Source: Coriobacteriales bacterium
Lineage (GTDB): Bacteria > Actinomycetota > Coriobacteriia > Coriobacteriales > RUG844
Reading direction: 5' to 3'
Length of the DNA stretch: 41,357 nucleotides
Assembly (NCBI GenBank): GCA_017434185.1
Contig: JAFRFV010000198.1
Location: 1-41,357 of the forward strand
The position numbers and the translations under genes are program-made. Shown here in pieces: positions 33,391-41,357 of the stretch (position 1 is its first letter; every line of letters begins with the position of its first letter). Below the pieces are notes generated by a model that saw only the letters and a program-made list of their open reading frames with translations, did no database searches and was not told where the DNA came from.

Positions 33391-35871
33391 GTGCCCGCAA
33401 CGGAGAATGATCGCAGCAAAGCGAATGGCACTTCCAGGAACGGCAGTCGCAGGACCGTCAAGAGCAGCGCCTCCAAGGCGAGTTCCCGTTCGCTCATAAG
33501 CAGTTCCTCGAGTTCGAACAGCCACTCCAGCCGCTACTCCGGTGGCGTCAGGAGCGGTTCGACGGGTGGCGGCAGCAAGAGCGCTGCCACCAAGAAGACG
33601 TCCGCCAAGAACGCTTCTTCAGGGGATAAGGGCGGCAAGACCGCTTCGAAGTCTGCCAGCGCCGCATCGAGCAAGCGGAAGGACCTCTCCAAGCTCAAAC
33701 GGAGCGGCTCCAGCGGCAAGACGACCACGAGCAAGACGACGAAGGCCAAGACCACGACCGCGAAGGCCACGTCAAGCGCTGATTCCGCTCCCAAGCGCAG
33801 TCACGCAGCCAAGCATTCCACCCGCAGTAAGGTGGCCGCCTCCAACAAAGCCGCCGCGAGGAAGGCGGCCATCGCCAGTAGTAAACAGGCATCGGGCAAG
33901 ACGAGCACCCGGAAGGATCTGGCGTCCAAGACGCGTTCCGCCAACACCGACGGTGTTCGTCGTCGTCATCCCGCTCGCAAGGAGCATGGTATCTCCAAGG
34001 CGAAGAAGCCACTCATCATCGTGTTCTCGGTGTTGCTGGGTCTGGGCGTTCTCGTGGGGCTCGACGTTCTGGGTTCGAAGGGCAGCATCCACCGTGGTGT
34101 CACCGTCGCCGGCATCGAAGTGGGCGGCATGACGGTCGATGAAGCTGCGGAATTGCTCCAGGATGAGTTGAGCAGCCGTCTCGAGGATGCGAGCGTCACC
34201 GTCTATGCCGATGACGACGCCAGGATCGCCCATGAGGCGGGTTTCGATGCGAGTGAGACCTGCGTGTACTGGAGCATCACTCCCGAGACCATCGGGGCAT
34301 ATATAGACGGCCAGCGTCTCGCTCAGGAGGCCTACGACATCGGCCGCGACGGCAGGACCTTCCTACTCCGCTTCAAGGCATGGCTGGGCGGCGTGGAGAC
34401 CAACCCCACCGTCGACTATGACGAGGCTGCGATGGATGATGTCATGGGCGTCATCAACGACCATCTGGGGACTCCCATGATCGATGCCAACGTGGTCATC
34501 GAGGATGGGGAAGTGAGCTGCACCCCCGCCTCCGATGGCTTCCTGCTCGTTCAGAACGAGTTCATCCAGAGCGTCAGCAACGCATTCCTCCAAGGCGCCC
34601 CCTCGTTCATCGCCCATCTCGACACGGTGCACCATACCACCACGGATGAACAAGCCCAGGAACTCGCGGAGTCCATCACCCGGGACATCGCTGAGCCCGT
34701 CACCCTCACCTACGAAGGCGAGAGCTGGGAGCTCGGTCCGGCTGAACTGGGTGCCTGCCTCACCGTCACCCGTCAGAAGGGTGCTTTCGGTGGCTACGAG
34801 CTGGGTGTCGAGGTCGATAAGGATAAGTGCGAGGCCGTCCTCAAGTCACATATGGGCGATGATGTCATCCTCAAGGCGAAGGACGCCTATTTCGTGCCCG
34901 ATGTCGACTCCGGCTACATCTACATCGAACCCAGTGTGAACGGCATCGGCCCCGACGTCTCCACGGCCGCCGCCCTGCTGCAGAACATCCTCTTCACCGT
35001 GCCTGCGGAAGGGGAGGAGCCTCCCGCGCGCGTCATCAACCTGCTCGCCACCTCTCTCGAGGCGGATTTCACCACCCAGGACGCCCAGGACATGGGCATC
35101 GTCGAGGTCGTGGGTACCTACACCACCCGCTTCGGCGGCAGTGATGCGAAGGCGCACAACATCAGGACCCTCTGTGCCCTGCTCGACAACACGTTCGTGG
35201 AGCCCGGCGAGGTCTGGTCCTTCCATGCCACGGTTGGTGAGTGCAACGAGGAGAAGGGCTTCCAGGCCGCCGGTTCCATCGTGGACGGTGTCTACACCAC
35301 CGAGATCGGTGGCGGTATCTGCCAAGTGGCCACCACACTCTTCAACGCCATCTTCGAGAGCGGTCTGCCCATCGAGGAGCGCGTGAACCACTCGCTCTAT
35401 CTTTCCAACTATCCCACCGGCAGGGATTGCACCGTTTCGTATCCCTCGCCCGATCTCAAGTTCATCAACGACACCGATCATTGGTTGCTCATCTCCGTCA
35501 AGTGCGAGGGCAACTATGTGACCGCAACCATCTGGGGCACGTCACCCGGCTACTCCGTCGAGGCCGAGACCAGCGATTGGTATGTCGATGCACCCTACAG
35601 CACCACCACCATCAAGGATGACAGTATGTACGAGGACGAGCGGAAGGTGACGCAGGAGGGTCGTGATGCCATGACCATCTACGTGACCCGATACGTCTAC
35701 GATTCCGATGGCGAACTGGTACGCAAAGCCACCTTCACCTCGAAGTACAAGTCCATCAACGAGGTCGTGCATGTGGGTACCAAGGTACGTGAGCCCGAAC
35801 CGGAGCCCGAACCCAGCGACGGCGGCGACGTGTCCGCCGGGGACGCCGATTCCGATGCGGGCAGTGAATAG
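33391..35871 (+). CDS. VanW-family protein with long basic N-terminal tail
   Basis: A protein of 826 residues. Residues 1-206 form a very basic, disordered tail of Lys, Ser, Thr, Ala and Arg, like eukaryotic histone H1 tails. One membrane helix follows at 207-228. The extracytoplasmic part has peptidoglycan-binding_4-like modules (about 260-560) and a VanW domain (about 605-740; GEVWSFHATVG, GGGICQVATTLFNAIF, NHSLYLSNYPTGRD). The C-terminus is Pro-Glu-rich. The start is GTG at 33391 with AAGGGA nine bases upstream. It sits between pgsA and dacF, suggesting a cell-wall role. The function of VanW is not established. Confidence 0.85.
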   Translation: MPATENDRSKANGTSRNGSRRTVKSSASKASSRSLISSSSSSNSHSSRYSGGVRSGSTGGGSKSAATKKTSAKNASSGDKGGKTASKSASAASSKRKDLSKLKRSGSSGKTTTSKTTKAKTTTAKATSSADSAPKRSHAAKHSTRSKVAASNKAAARKAAIASSKQASGKTSTRKDLASKTRSANTDGVRRRHPARKEHGISKAKKPLIIVFSVLLGLGVLVGLDVLGSKGSIHRGVTVAGIEVGGMTVDEAAELLQDELSSRLEDASVTVYADDDARIAHEAGFDASETCVYWSITPETIGAYIDGQRLAQEAYDIGRDGRTFLLRFKAWLGGVETNPTVDYDEAAMDDVMGVINDHLGTPMIDANVVIEDGEVSCTPASDGFLLVQNEFIQSVSNAFLQGAPSFIAHLDTVHHTTTDEQAQELAESITRDIAEPVTLTYEGESWELGPAELGACLTVTRQKGAFGGYELGVEVDKDKCEAVLKSHMGDDVILKAKDAYFVPDVDSGYIYIEPSVNGIGPDVSTAAALLQNILFTVPAEGEEPPARVINLLATSLEADFTTQDAQDMGIVEVVGTYTTRFGGSDAKAHNIRTLCALLDNTFVEPGEVWSFHATVGECNEEKGFQAAGSIVDGVYTTEIGGGICQVATTLFNAIFESGLPIEERVNHSLYLSNYPTGRDCTVSYPSPDLKFINDTDHWLLISVKCEGNYVTATIWGTSPGYSVEAETSDWYVDAPYSTTTIKDDSMYEDERKVTQEGRDAMTIYVTRYVYDSDGELVRKATFTSKYKSINEVVHVGTKVREPEPEPEPSDGGDVSAGDADSDAGSE

Positions 35872-35882
35872 AAGGAGTGAAG

Positions 35883-37181
35883 ATGTCCAAGCAACGACAC
35901 GAAGCATGCGCGGATGACCGCCGCCTCAGCGGCCCGGGGCGCGTGTTCCGCCTGCTTCTCGCAGCGCTTATCAGCTGTGTCATGCTCTGTCCCGTGAGTG
36001 CTTTCGCGAGCATCTCGGGACAGGATGTGATAGGTAACGATACCATCGAAGGCTGGGGTCTGAGTGTGACCGAATGCCCGGACATCAACTGCGAGGCGGG
36101 AATCCTGGTCGCGGCAGATGGCACCGTACTGTGGTCACGCAATGCGGACGATCAACGTGCTATCGCGAGTATCACCAAGATCATGACCGCCATCGTGGCG
36201 CTCGAGAACGCGAGCGTGGACGACGAGATCACCATCCCGTATGCAGCTGAAGTGGTGGGGGAGTCGAGTGCCGGCCTGCGTTCCGGCAACACGACCACGC
36301 TGGGCAACCTGCTCTACGGTCTGATGCTGTCCTCGGGCAATGATGCGGCGGTCGCCATCGCCATCGGCGTGGGAGGCGACCAGGGCACCTTCGTCGACAT
36401 GATGAACGCCAAGGCGGAGGAGCTGGGGATGACCAGCACCCACTTCGCCAACCCCCACGGTCTGGATGCCGATGGTCACTACTCCAGCGCACGCGATGTG
36501 GCGATCATGGCCCAGTACGCTATGAACAAGCAGGAGTTCCGTGACATCGTCTGCTTGAGCACCGCCGATGTCGACTTGGGCGCCGGCACGGTCACCCTGC
36601 GCAGCACCAATTCGCTTCTGGGCATCTTCGATGGCTGCATCGGTATCAAGACCGGTTTCACCGACCCCGCCGGTTACTGCCTGTGCTCCGCTGCCAACCG
36701 CGATGGACTCGAACTGTACAGCGTCATCCTGGGCTCGAGCACGGCCGACACCCGCTTCAGCGCATCATGGGCACTGCTTGATTGGGGCTATCGTCACTAC
36801 ATCCCCGTGCAGCTCTCCGATACTGAAACGACCATCGCCCTCGTGCCCTCCCTCGATTGGATCGACAGGAGCATCCCCGTGGCAGCGGATCGGGAAAGTT
36901 CCACCTACGTGCTCGATTACAACGGTCCTGTCAGTCAGTACATCTCCCTGGTGGATGTACACGGCAAGGTGCAGGTGGGTGATGTGCTGGGCACCATCAC
37001 CTGGACACAGGACGGCAAGGTTATAGGGACCGCGCAGCTCATAGCCCAGGATTCCCTTGAGCCGCCGGGTTTCTTCAAGCGCTTCGAGATCTGGTTCAAG
37101 CGTACCTTCAAGGGCGAGACGCACGAGACCGCTCAGGTCCTTGCCGCGCCGCCTGAGATCCAATCGCCTTCTTCGAATTGA
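35883..37181 (+). CDS. D-alanyl-D-alanine carboxypeptidase (peptidase S11)
   Basis: A protein of 432 residues that trims peptidoglycan stem peptides. A signal peptide ends near SAFA (43). The penicillin-binding motifs are complete: SITK (Ser96, Lys99), SGN (151-153) and KTG (256-258). The C-terminal domain ends in a basic amphipathic stretch (FFKRFEIWFKRTFKG), a likely membrane anchor as in DacA/DacF. The ATG at 35883 has GAAGGAG five bases upstream. It follows vanW by 11 bases. Confidence 0.93.
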   Translation: MSKQRHEACADDRRLSGPGRVFRLLLAALISCVMLCPVSAFASISGQDVIGNDTIEGWGLSVTECPDINCEAGILVAADGTVLWSRNADDQRAIASITKIMTAIVALENASVDDEITIPYAAEVVGESSAGLRSGNTTTLGNLLYGLMLSSGNDAAVAIAIGVGGDQGTFVDMMNAKAEELGMTSTHFANPHGLDADGHYSSARDVAIMAQYAMNKQEFRDIVCLSTADVDLGAGTVTLRSTNSLLGIFDGCIGIKTGFTDPAGYCLCSAANRDGLELYSVILGSSTADTRFSASWALLDWGYRHYIPVQLSDTETTIALVPSLDWIDRSIPVAADRESSTYVLDYNGPVSQYISLVDVHGKVQVGDVLGTITWTQDGKVIGTAQLIAQDSLEPPGFFKRFEIWFKRTFKGETHETAQVLAAPPEIQSPSSN

Positions 37182-37197
37182 TGATGATGGGGGAGCG

Positions 37198-37653
37198 CTA
37201 GTACTGCGCTTCCACGGTCATCACGAACGCACCTATCTGCAGCACGTCGCCCTCGTTGAGCACGGCTTCGGGGACGATGCTGCCGTTCACCCAGGTGCCA
37301 TTGGTGGAGCCGTTGTCCTTGACGGTCATGACGCCATCCTCGATCTGGATGATGGCATGCTTGCGCGAGACGGTCACATGGGACAGGAAGATGTCGCAAT
37401 GGGGGTTGCGGCCGATGCTGTAATACGAGTTCACCAGATCGAATCGGACGTCGTGCTGGGGGCCCTTGTTGATGTAGAGGGAATAGTAGCGGGGCCTGGC
37501 GTTCTGCTGGCGTTTGGGGCTCATCTGCCTGGGGGTGGGGACGCCATCCACCAACTCGTAGGTCTGGGTGCGCTCGGCAAGCTGTGCTCCGCAATGCGGG
37601 CACTCCCTGTAGCTGTCTTCCACATGCATGTTGCACTCAGGACAAACGATCAT
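37198..37653 (-). CDS. FHA-domain protein with N-terminal zinc ribbon
   Basis: A protein of 151 residues. The N-terminal zinc ribbon is CPEC at 4-7 and CPHC about 16 residues later. The FHA domain (about 60-148) has the phosphothreonine-binding features IGRNPHCDI, SRKHA and NGSTNGTWVNG. Such proteins read Ser/Thr kinase signalling. The second of two tandem ATGs (37653) is preferred because AAGGAGG is six bases away; the first is only three. Convergent with the carboxypeptidase gene. Confidence 0.88.
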   Translation of the reverse strand: MIVCPECNMHVEDSYRECPHCGAQLAERTQTYELVDGVPTPRQMSPKRQQNARPRYYSLYINKGPQHDVRFDLVNSYYSIGRNPHCDIFLSHVTVSRKHAIIQIEDGVMTVKDNGSTNGTWVNGSIVPEAVLNEGDVLQIGAFVMTVEAQY

Positions 37654-37797
37654 CATGAACCTCCTTGGAACCAATACGGGGCAATCGCCCCATGTGCAGC
37701 ATGATAACGCAACGGGTGGACGAAGGTCACTCGCCGTTGTCAAACCATAAACTCCGACCGATTCCTCCGTGTTCCCTTCACATCCGCTCGGTCGGGC

Positions 37798-38535
37798 TCA
37801 TCGATCGATGATGCTCTCCAAGGTCCTACTGCCGATGGGCATCACCTGTGCGAAACTCATGAAGGCCCGCCAGAGGCCGGCGGCGCGGGTGGGCGGACAG
37901 TAGATCTCGAAGTATTCGCCGTCGAAGGCAGGGGAGTGGAACACCAGCGCGGGAACGGTGTCGAGCACCATCAGCCCCAGACTGTGGACCGGTGGGATGG
38001 AGCTCGCGGCGTTCTGGCCCGCGAGTTCCTGCAGTATCGAGCTCGCTTCTGGGCCCGCCAACAGGATACCAGCCAGACTGTGCGTCTGGTCTTCCAGCAC
38101 CGCGACGTCACGGATGGCCGCATCGGCGCCCAGGATGCAATTGGCTTCGTCGAGCCACGCATAGCAATCCTCGCGATTGGAGGGCGGAACCAGCAGCATG
38201 AATTCGCTGTCACCGCTGCGTAGGATGTGGATCCGGCCAGCGATGCGTCCATCGTCCTTCATCAGGGATGCACCTATGCCCTGTCCAACGTCGGGCAGGA
38301 GGGAGGTGGGGCAGCCGAATGCACTGCTGATGAAATCGAGCGCTTTGGGCCCGGCGATCCTGAACTTGCCTTTCGCGGAGATGTCGCTCAGCACCGGCTG
38401 GTTGTCGATGTTGGCCAGTACGAAGTCCATCTCCTCCCGGGCATCGCCGTAATACAGGGGGATGCCGCCCTTATCCCATCCAAGGGCTTCGTGCTCCTGA
38501 TGCAGGGGGCTTGCGTAGCTTCCGTTCCCGCTCAC
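37798..38535 (-). CDS. GcvT/YgfZ-like folate-binding protein, short form
   Basis: A protein of 245 residues aligning with the N-terminal two-thirds of aminomethyltransferase (GcvT). It contains DISAKGKFRIAGPKALDFI and VPPSNREDCYAWL. The segment matching the catalytic IDD of T-protein reads IAG here, so the catalytic Asp appears lost, and the C-terminal barrel is missing. A binding or accessory role is more likely than glycine cleavage. The start is GTG at 38535 with AGGAG nine bases upstream, 12 bases after pta. Confidence 0.75.
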   Translation of the reverse strand: MSGNGSYASPLHQEHEALGWDKGGIPLYYGDAREEMDFVLANIDNQPVLSDISAKGKFRIAGPKALDFISSAFGCPTSLLPDVGQGIGASLMKDDGRIAGRIHILRSGDSEFMLLVPPSNREDCYAWLDEANCILGADAAIRDVAVLEDQTHSLAGILLAGPEASSILQELAGQNAASSIPPVHSLGLMVLDTVPALVFHSPAFDGEYFEIYCPPTRAAGLWRAFMSFAQVMPIGSRTLESIIDR

Positions 38536-38547
38536 TTCACCGCGCTC

Positions 38548-39549
38548 CTATAGAGCCGCCTTGCGGCACTGGGATTGCACGCAGGTGATGGCGACCACGC
38601 CCACGATATCGTCCGCGCAGCAACCGCGCGAGAGGTCGTTGACGGGCTTGGCGATACCCTGGGTGATGGGGCCGAACGCGTCGGCCTTCGCAAGCCGCTG
38701 TACGAGCTTGTAACCGATGTTGCCCGCGTTGAGGTCCGGGAATACCAGAACGTTCGCCGCGCCCGCCACAGGGCTTCCTGGAGCCTTCGAGGCGGCAACG
38801 GAGGGAACGATGGCGGCATCAAGCTGCAGCTCGCCATCGAGCGCGAGATCGGGTGCCTTCTGCTTGGCCAGTGCGGTCGCCTCCTGGACCTTCTCCACCA
38901 GCGGACCCTTCGCGCTGCCGTAGGTGGAGAAGCAGAGCATGGCGACACGCGGCTCGCCGCCCACCAGCGCTTCGAAGGATTTCGCGCTTGCCAGGGCGAT
39001 CTCGCTCAGGTCGTCGGCGCTGGGATCGGGCACGAGTCCGCAGTCCGCGAACACGAAGACGCCGTCTTGGCCGAAGTCGCAGTTGGGGACGTCCATCACG
39101 AAGAAGCTCGACACCAGCTTGGTGCCGGGGGCGGTACGCAGGATCTGCAGGCTGGGACGCAGCACGTCGGCGGTGGCGTGGCAGGCACCCGCGACCATGC
39201 CGTCGGCTTTGCCGGAGTACACCATGAGCACACCGAAGTAGAGAGGATCGAGCGCCAGCTGCTGCGCCTTCTCCAGGGTCATGCCCTTCTTCTGACGCAG
39301 TTCGAACAGGGTCTGCGCGAAGCCATCCGCTTCTTCCGCGGTCCTGGGATCGACTATCTCCGCGCCATCGAGTGCGTAGCCGCTCGCGGCGATGGTTTCT
39401 CTATCACCCAGGATGATCAGGTTGGCGATGTCCTGCTCCAGGATCTTCGCCGCTGCCTCGAGCGTGCGGGCATCGTCTCCTTCCGCGAGGACGATGGTCT
39501 GCTTGTTAGACTTCGCTTCGAGGATGGTTCGTTCCAGGAATCGGCTCAT
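38548..39549 (-). CDS. pta: Phosphate acetyltransferase
   Basis: A protein of 333 residues, the usual length for the short form. It converts acetyl-CoA and phosphate to acetyl phosphate and CoA. It begins [20 protein letters not shown]; later landmarks are [20 protein letters not shown] and [17 protein letters not shown]. The start at 39549 has AGGGAGC upstream. No ackA is next to it. It probably belongs to an operon with the alpha/beta hydrolase upstream and the GcvT-like gene downstream. Confidence 0.95.
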   Translation of the reverse strand: MSRFLERTILEAKSNKQTIVLAEGDDARTLEAAAKILEQDIANLIILGDRETIAASGYALDGAEIVDPRTAEEADGFAQTLFELRQKKGMTLEKAQQLALDPLYFGVLMVYSGKADGMVAGACHATADVLRPSLQILRTAPGTKLVSSFFVMDVPNCDFGQDGVFVFADCGLVPDPSADDLSEIALASAKSFEALVGGEPRVAMLCFSTYGSAKGPLVEKVQEATALAKQKAPDLALDGELQLDAAIVPSVAASKAPGSPVAGAANVLVFPDLNAGNIGYKLVQRLAKADAFGPITQGIAKPVNDLSRGCCADDIVGVVAITCVQSQCRKAAL

Positions 39550-39587
39550 GATGCTCCCTTCGACGCGGGATGTCCCATGCACCTATC

Positions 39588-40373
39588 CTAATCGTCTTCG
39601 AGCAGGAAGGCCACGGTGGTTCGGGCGAAACGCAGGGGCTCGTCCAGCATGATGCAGTGGCCGGCGTTGGGGATGACCTCCAGACGGGCGTTGGGCAGCG
39701 ACTTCGCGATGAGCTGGGAGTGCTCGAGCTTGACGTCGTCGAACTCGCCGGTGAGGACCAGGGTGGGAACGCGCAGGTAGCGCAGGGATGCCGGATCGAT
39801 GGTGGGTTGCGACTTCGCTATGCTGACTTTATCGCAGGTGGCTTCCGCCTTACGACTGAACCCCTTGCCCAGGCTCGCGAACTTGCCGGTGATATCCTTC
39901 GCCATGCGCGCCGATGCCGTCTTGCCCTGTGGGAAGAGGCTCGCGCCCACCAGGATGAGGGCGGCCACGCGCTCCTGGTGCGCCTTCGCGAAACTCAGGG
40001 CCGCAATGCCGCCGCTTCCATAGCCCAGGATGACCGCATTGCCGATGTGCAGGGTGTTGAGCAGGCCGAAGAGGTCCTGTGCGATGAGTTCGATGCAGGG
40101 TTCCAAGCTGCCGCGCTCCGATCCGCCGCAGCCTCGCATGTCCATGGTGATGACGTTGTAATAGGGGGTGTAGCTGCTGATGAGCCCATCGAACACGCTG
40201 CTGTCGTTCTCGCTGCCATGAAGGAGCAGCAGGAAGGGCGCGTCCGGCGCCTTGCTGTTGAAGCTGCGGTAATGGATCTTGACGTCCTTGAACTGGACGA
40301 AATCGTCCTTCGAAGGTATTGGCGCTTTGGACGGATGCGCAGCGCCAGCCTTTTCGGCTGTGACGAAGAACAT
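39588..40373 (-). CDS. Alpha/beta hydrolase-fold protein lacking the usual nucleophile
   Basis: A protein of 261 residues with a clear alpha/beta hydrolase fold: LLLLHGSENDSSVFD (oxyanion region), MDMRGCGGS, GEFDD (acid) and NAGHCIMLDEP (His). The nucleophile elbow, normally GxSxGG, reads GYGSGG, with Gly at the nucleophile position and Ser one residue later. It may be non-hydrolytic or may use a shifted Ser. It has its own promoter and leads a probable operon with pta. Confidence 0.82.
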   Translation of the reverse strand: MFFVTAEKAGAAHPSKAPIPSKDDFVQFKDVKIHYRSFNSKAPDAPFLLLLHGSENDSSVFDGLISSYTPYYNVITMDMRGCGGSERGSLEPCIELIAQDLFGLLNTLHIGNAVILGYGSGGIAALSFAKAHQERVAALILVGASLFPQGKTASARMAKDITGKFASLGKGFSRKAEATCDKVSIAKSQPTIDPASLRYLRVPTLVLTGEFDDVKLEHSQLIAKSLPNARLEVIPNAGHCIMLDEPLRFARTTVAFLLEDD

Positions 40374-40390
40374 ACGAACCCCTTCCCCTT

Positions 40391-40410
40391 GCCGTGACCC
40401 CCATCACGGC
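40391..40410 (-). promoter_or_regulatory. Hairpin in the hydrolase leader
   Basis: GCCGTGA and TCACGGC pair around six bases, directly before the ribosome-site region of the hydrolase gene. It may affect translation or mRNA stability. Confidence 0.3.
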
Positions 40411-40423
40411 CCCCTCAAGGGTT

Positions 40424-40452
40424 ATTCTAGCCCAGGAATGAGCGTGTCTCAA
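40424..40452 (-). promoter_or_regulatory. Promoter of the hydrolase-pta-gcvT-like operon
   Basis: On the minus strand, TTGAGA and TAGAAT are separated by exactly 17 bp; each matches five of six consensus bases. The predicted start gives a leader of about 45 bases. Confidence 0.7.
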
Positions 40453-40461
40453 GCAACGATA

Positions 40462-40947
40462 TCAGCTTTTATGCGTGCCCATTCGCATCAATTGTTCACC
40501 ATCTATGCGGTACACGTGCCAGTCCATCATGGGACGTGCGCCCAAGGACAGGTAGAAGTCGATGCTGGGCTGGTTCCAGTCGAGGCATGCCCACTCGAGG
40601 CGACCGCAACCACGCTCCACGGCGATCTGCGCAAGACGTGTGAGGAGCGCTTTGCCGTGTCCGCGACCGCGATGCCCGGGATCGACGAAGAGGTCCTCCA
40701 GGTAGATGCCCGCCTTACCCAGGAAGGTCGAATAGTTGTGGAAGAAGAGGGCGAAGCCAACGGGTTGGCCGTCCTCCAGCGCGAACAACACCTCTGCGTG
40801 GCCTTGGTCGAAGATGCTCTCCTGGAGCCCCTCGGCCGTGGCGACGACCTGGTCCTCCATGCGCTCGTAGATCGCCAAGCGTGTGATGAAGTCCAGGATG
40901 ATGTCGCACTCTTCACGCGTCGCGAATCGCACGTCGTTGCCGCTCAT
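40462..40947 (-). CDS. GNAT-family acetyltransferase
   Basis: A protein of 161 residues similar to diamine/spermidine N-acetyltransferase-type GNATs. The order is RFATREECDIILDFITRLA, an ALEDGQPVGFALFFHNYSTF strand pair, YLEDLFVDPGHRGRGHGKAL (acetyl-CoA loop RGRGHG) and WNQPSIDFYLSLGA. The ATG at 40947 begins MSGNDVRFA with GAGG upstream; a longer reading to 41022 has no ribosome site. The acceptor is a small amine by analogy only. Confidence 0.88.
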   Translation of the reverse strand: MSGNDVRFATREECDIILDFITRLAIYERMEDQVVATAEGLQESIFDQGHAEVLFALEDGQPVGFALFFHNYSTFLGKAGIYLEDLFVDPGHRGRGHGKALLTRLAQIAVERGCGRLEWACLDWNQPSIDFYLSLGARPMMDWHVYRIDGEQLMRMGTHKS

Positions 40948-41097
40948 GTCGCCTCGTTTCCTTCGATCGCTGCTGTCATGCTGCGAATCATAGCAGACCA
41001 GCGCAAGCGCAGCAGCTTCCACGCCGCCGCAAAGAGGGACGGCTCTGGTTTGCGCAATCGGGGACAGTCCTTGGGAGGGCGCTGACGATAGTTGGCG

Positions 41098-41211
41098 TCG
41101 ATTCTTGGCGCCTCTAGCGCCGTGTGGTCGATTATTTACTCATTGGGTAAATCGTGTAGCCTTTTGAGCGTCGCTACCGCCGACACGCCAAGAATATGCG
41201 CCAAGAATCGA
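41098..41211. repeat. 114-bp unit with 14-bp perfect terminal inverted repeats
   Basis: TCGATTCTTGGCGC at the left and GCGCCAAGAATCGA at the right match perfectly. TTGGCG also occurs 13 bases outside the left copy, and CGCCAA occurs 13 bases inside the right copy, so the motif is present four times in pairs. An inner pair (ATTTAC with GTAAAT) flanks seven bases. No target-site duplication is evident. Confidence 0.75.
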
Positions 41212-41224
41212 AAGTGGGGCTCGC

Positions 41225-41264
41225 GAGTCTGTCGAGCGAGTCTGCGGGTCGACAGACTCGCGGG
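41225..41264. repeat. 40-bp palindromic repeat, copy 1
   Basis: It matches copy 2 at 38 of 40 positions. Within it CGAGTCTGTCGA (from 41224) and TCGACAGACTCG form perfect 12-bp arms around 13 bases, which themselves contain another GCGAGTCTG. Confidence 0.85.
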
Positions 41265-41310
41265 GCGATTTCGAGCCCGCTGAACTCGAGATATCGCGAG
41301 TCTGACGATT

Positions 41311-41350
41311 GAGTCTGTCGAGCGAGTCTGCGTATCGACAGACTCGCGGG
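41311..41350. repeat. 40-bp palindromic repeat, copy 2
   Basis: It differs from copy 1 only at the two central bases (TA for GG). GAGTCTG also occurs alone at about 41298. The array may continue past the window edge. Confidence 0.85.
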
Positions 41351-41357
41351 AGCAGTA

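Larger units (their letters stand above)
40948..41357. other. Non-coding, repeat-rich region at the right edge
   Basis: No reading frame here has a ribosome site or recognisable protein signature. It holds a TATGAT-like -10 for the GNAT gene (minus strand, near 40987), a 114-bp inverted-repeat unit and two 40-bp repeats, listed separately. Confidence 0.7.

Noticed and set aside
37754-37795. CCGACCGA/TCGGTCGG stem after the GcvT-like gene
   Set aside because: The arms are only eight bases with a 26-base loop and no T-run, which is expected by chance many times.
41225-41350. Possible CRISPR array
   Set aside because: Only two repeats are present, each strongly palindromic with related sequence between them, and there are no cas genes.

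Overview
The window reads as ordinary chromosome of a high-G+C, anaerobic Gram-positive actinobacterium, most likely class Coriobacteriia and plausibly family Eggerthellaceae. This placement is an inference. It rests on the high G+C, strong Shine-Dalgarno sites, D-Ala-D-Ala carboxypeptidase and VanW-type wall proteins, a System I cytochrome c maturation cluster with the Cys-type CcmE, a six-gene Ech hydrogenase, and two aldo/keto reductases carrying ferredoxin domains. I see no prophage, insertion sequence, CRISPR array or rRNA.

Layout. 1-1352: a truncated molybdate-binding (Mop) gene divergent from a one-component HTH/periplasmic-binding-like regulator. 1366-4935: a DUF2156-GNAT fusion, a ferredoxin-type aldo/keto reductase and a patatin-like phospholipase. 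5048-7290: murI (apparently leaderless), rph and rdgB. 7346-9705: tRNA-Pro(TGG), tRNA-Gly(TCC), convergent htpG with a CIRCE-like palindrome at its promoter, and tRNA-Arg(TCT). 9749-12923: a membrane-anchored Ig-like surface protein and an NCS2 purine permease. 13094-18318: ccmEFABCD. 18334-22297: an ABC transporter whose permease carries two arrays of short amino-acid repeats. 22394-25236: a compact operon of GNAT, a second ferredoxin-type aldo/keto reductase and coaBC. 25337-26276: tRNA-Pro(GGG) divergent from birA. 26468-31732: echABCDEF. 31725-37181: a DUF4097-like lipoprotein, then pgsA, a vanW-family gene and a dacA/dacF-type carboxypeptidase. 37198-40947: an FHA protein, a GcvT-like protein, pta, a degenerate alpha/beta hydrolase and a GNAT. 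40948-41357: non-coding and dense in direct and inverted repeats.

How the genes fit together. Ech couples ferredoxin oxidation to H2 formation and ion translocation, or the reverse, and Pta links acetyl-CoA to acetyl phosphate. The ccm genes imply membrane c-type cytochromes and therefore anaerobic respiration. The molybdate genes at the left edge are compatible with molybdoenzyme respiration. murI, pgsA, vanW and dacF serve the envelope. The most unusual items are the permease repeat arrays, the long histone-H1-like tail on the VanW protein, the CIRCE-like site at htpG, a strongly enriched GGATAAGCGC word, and the repeat field at the right edge. I did not find an obvious new defence or biosynthetic system.
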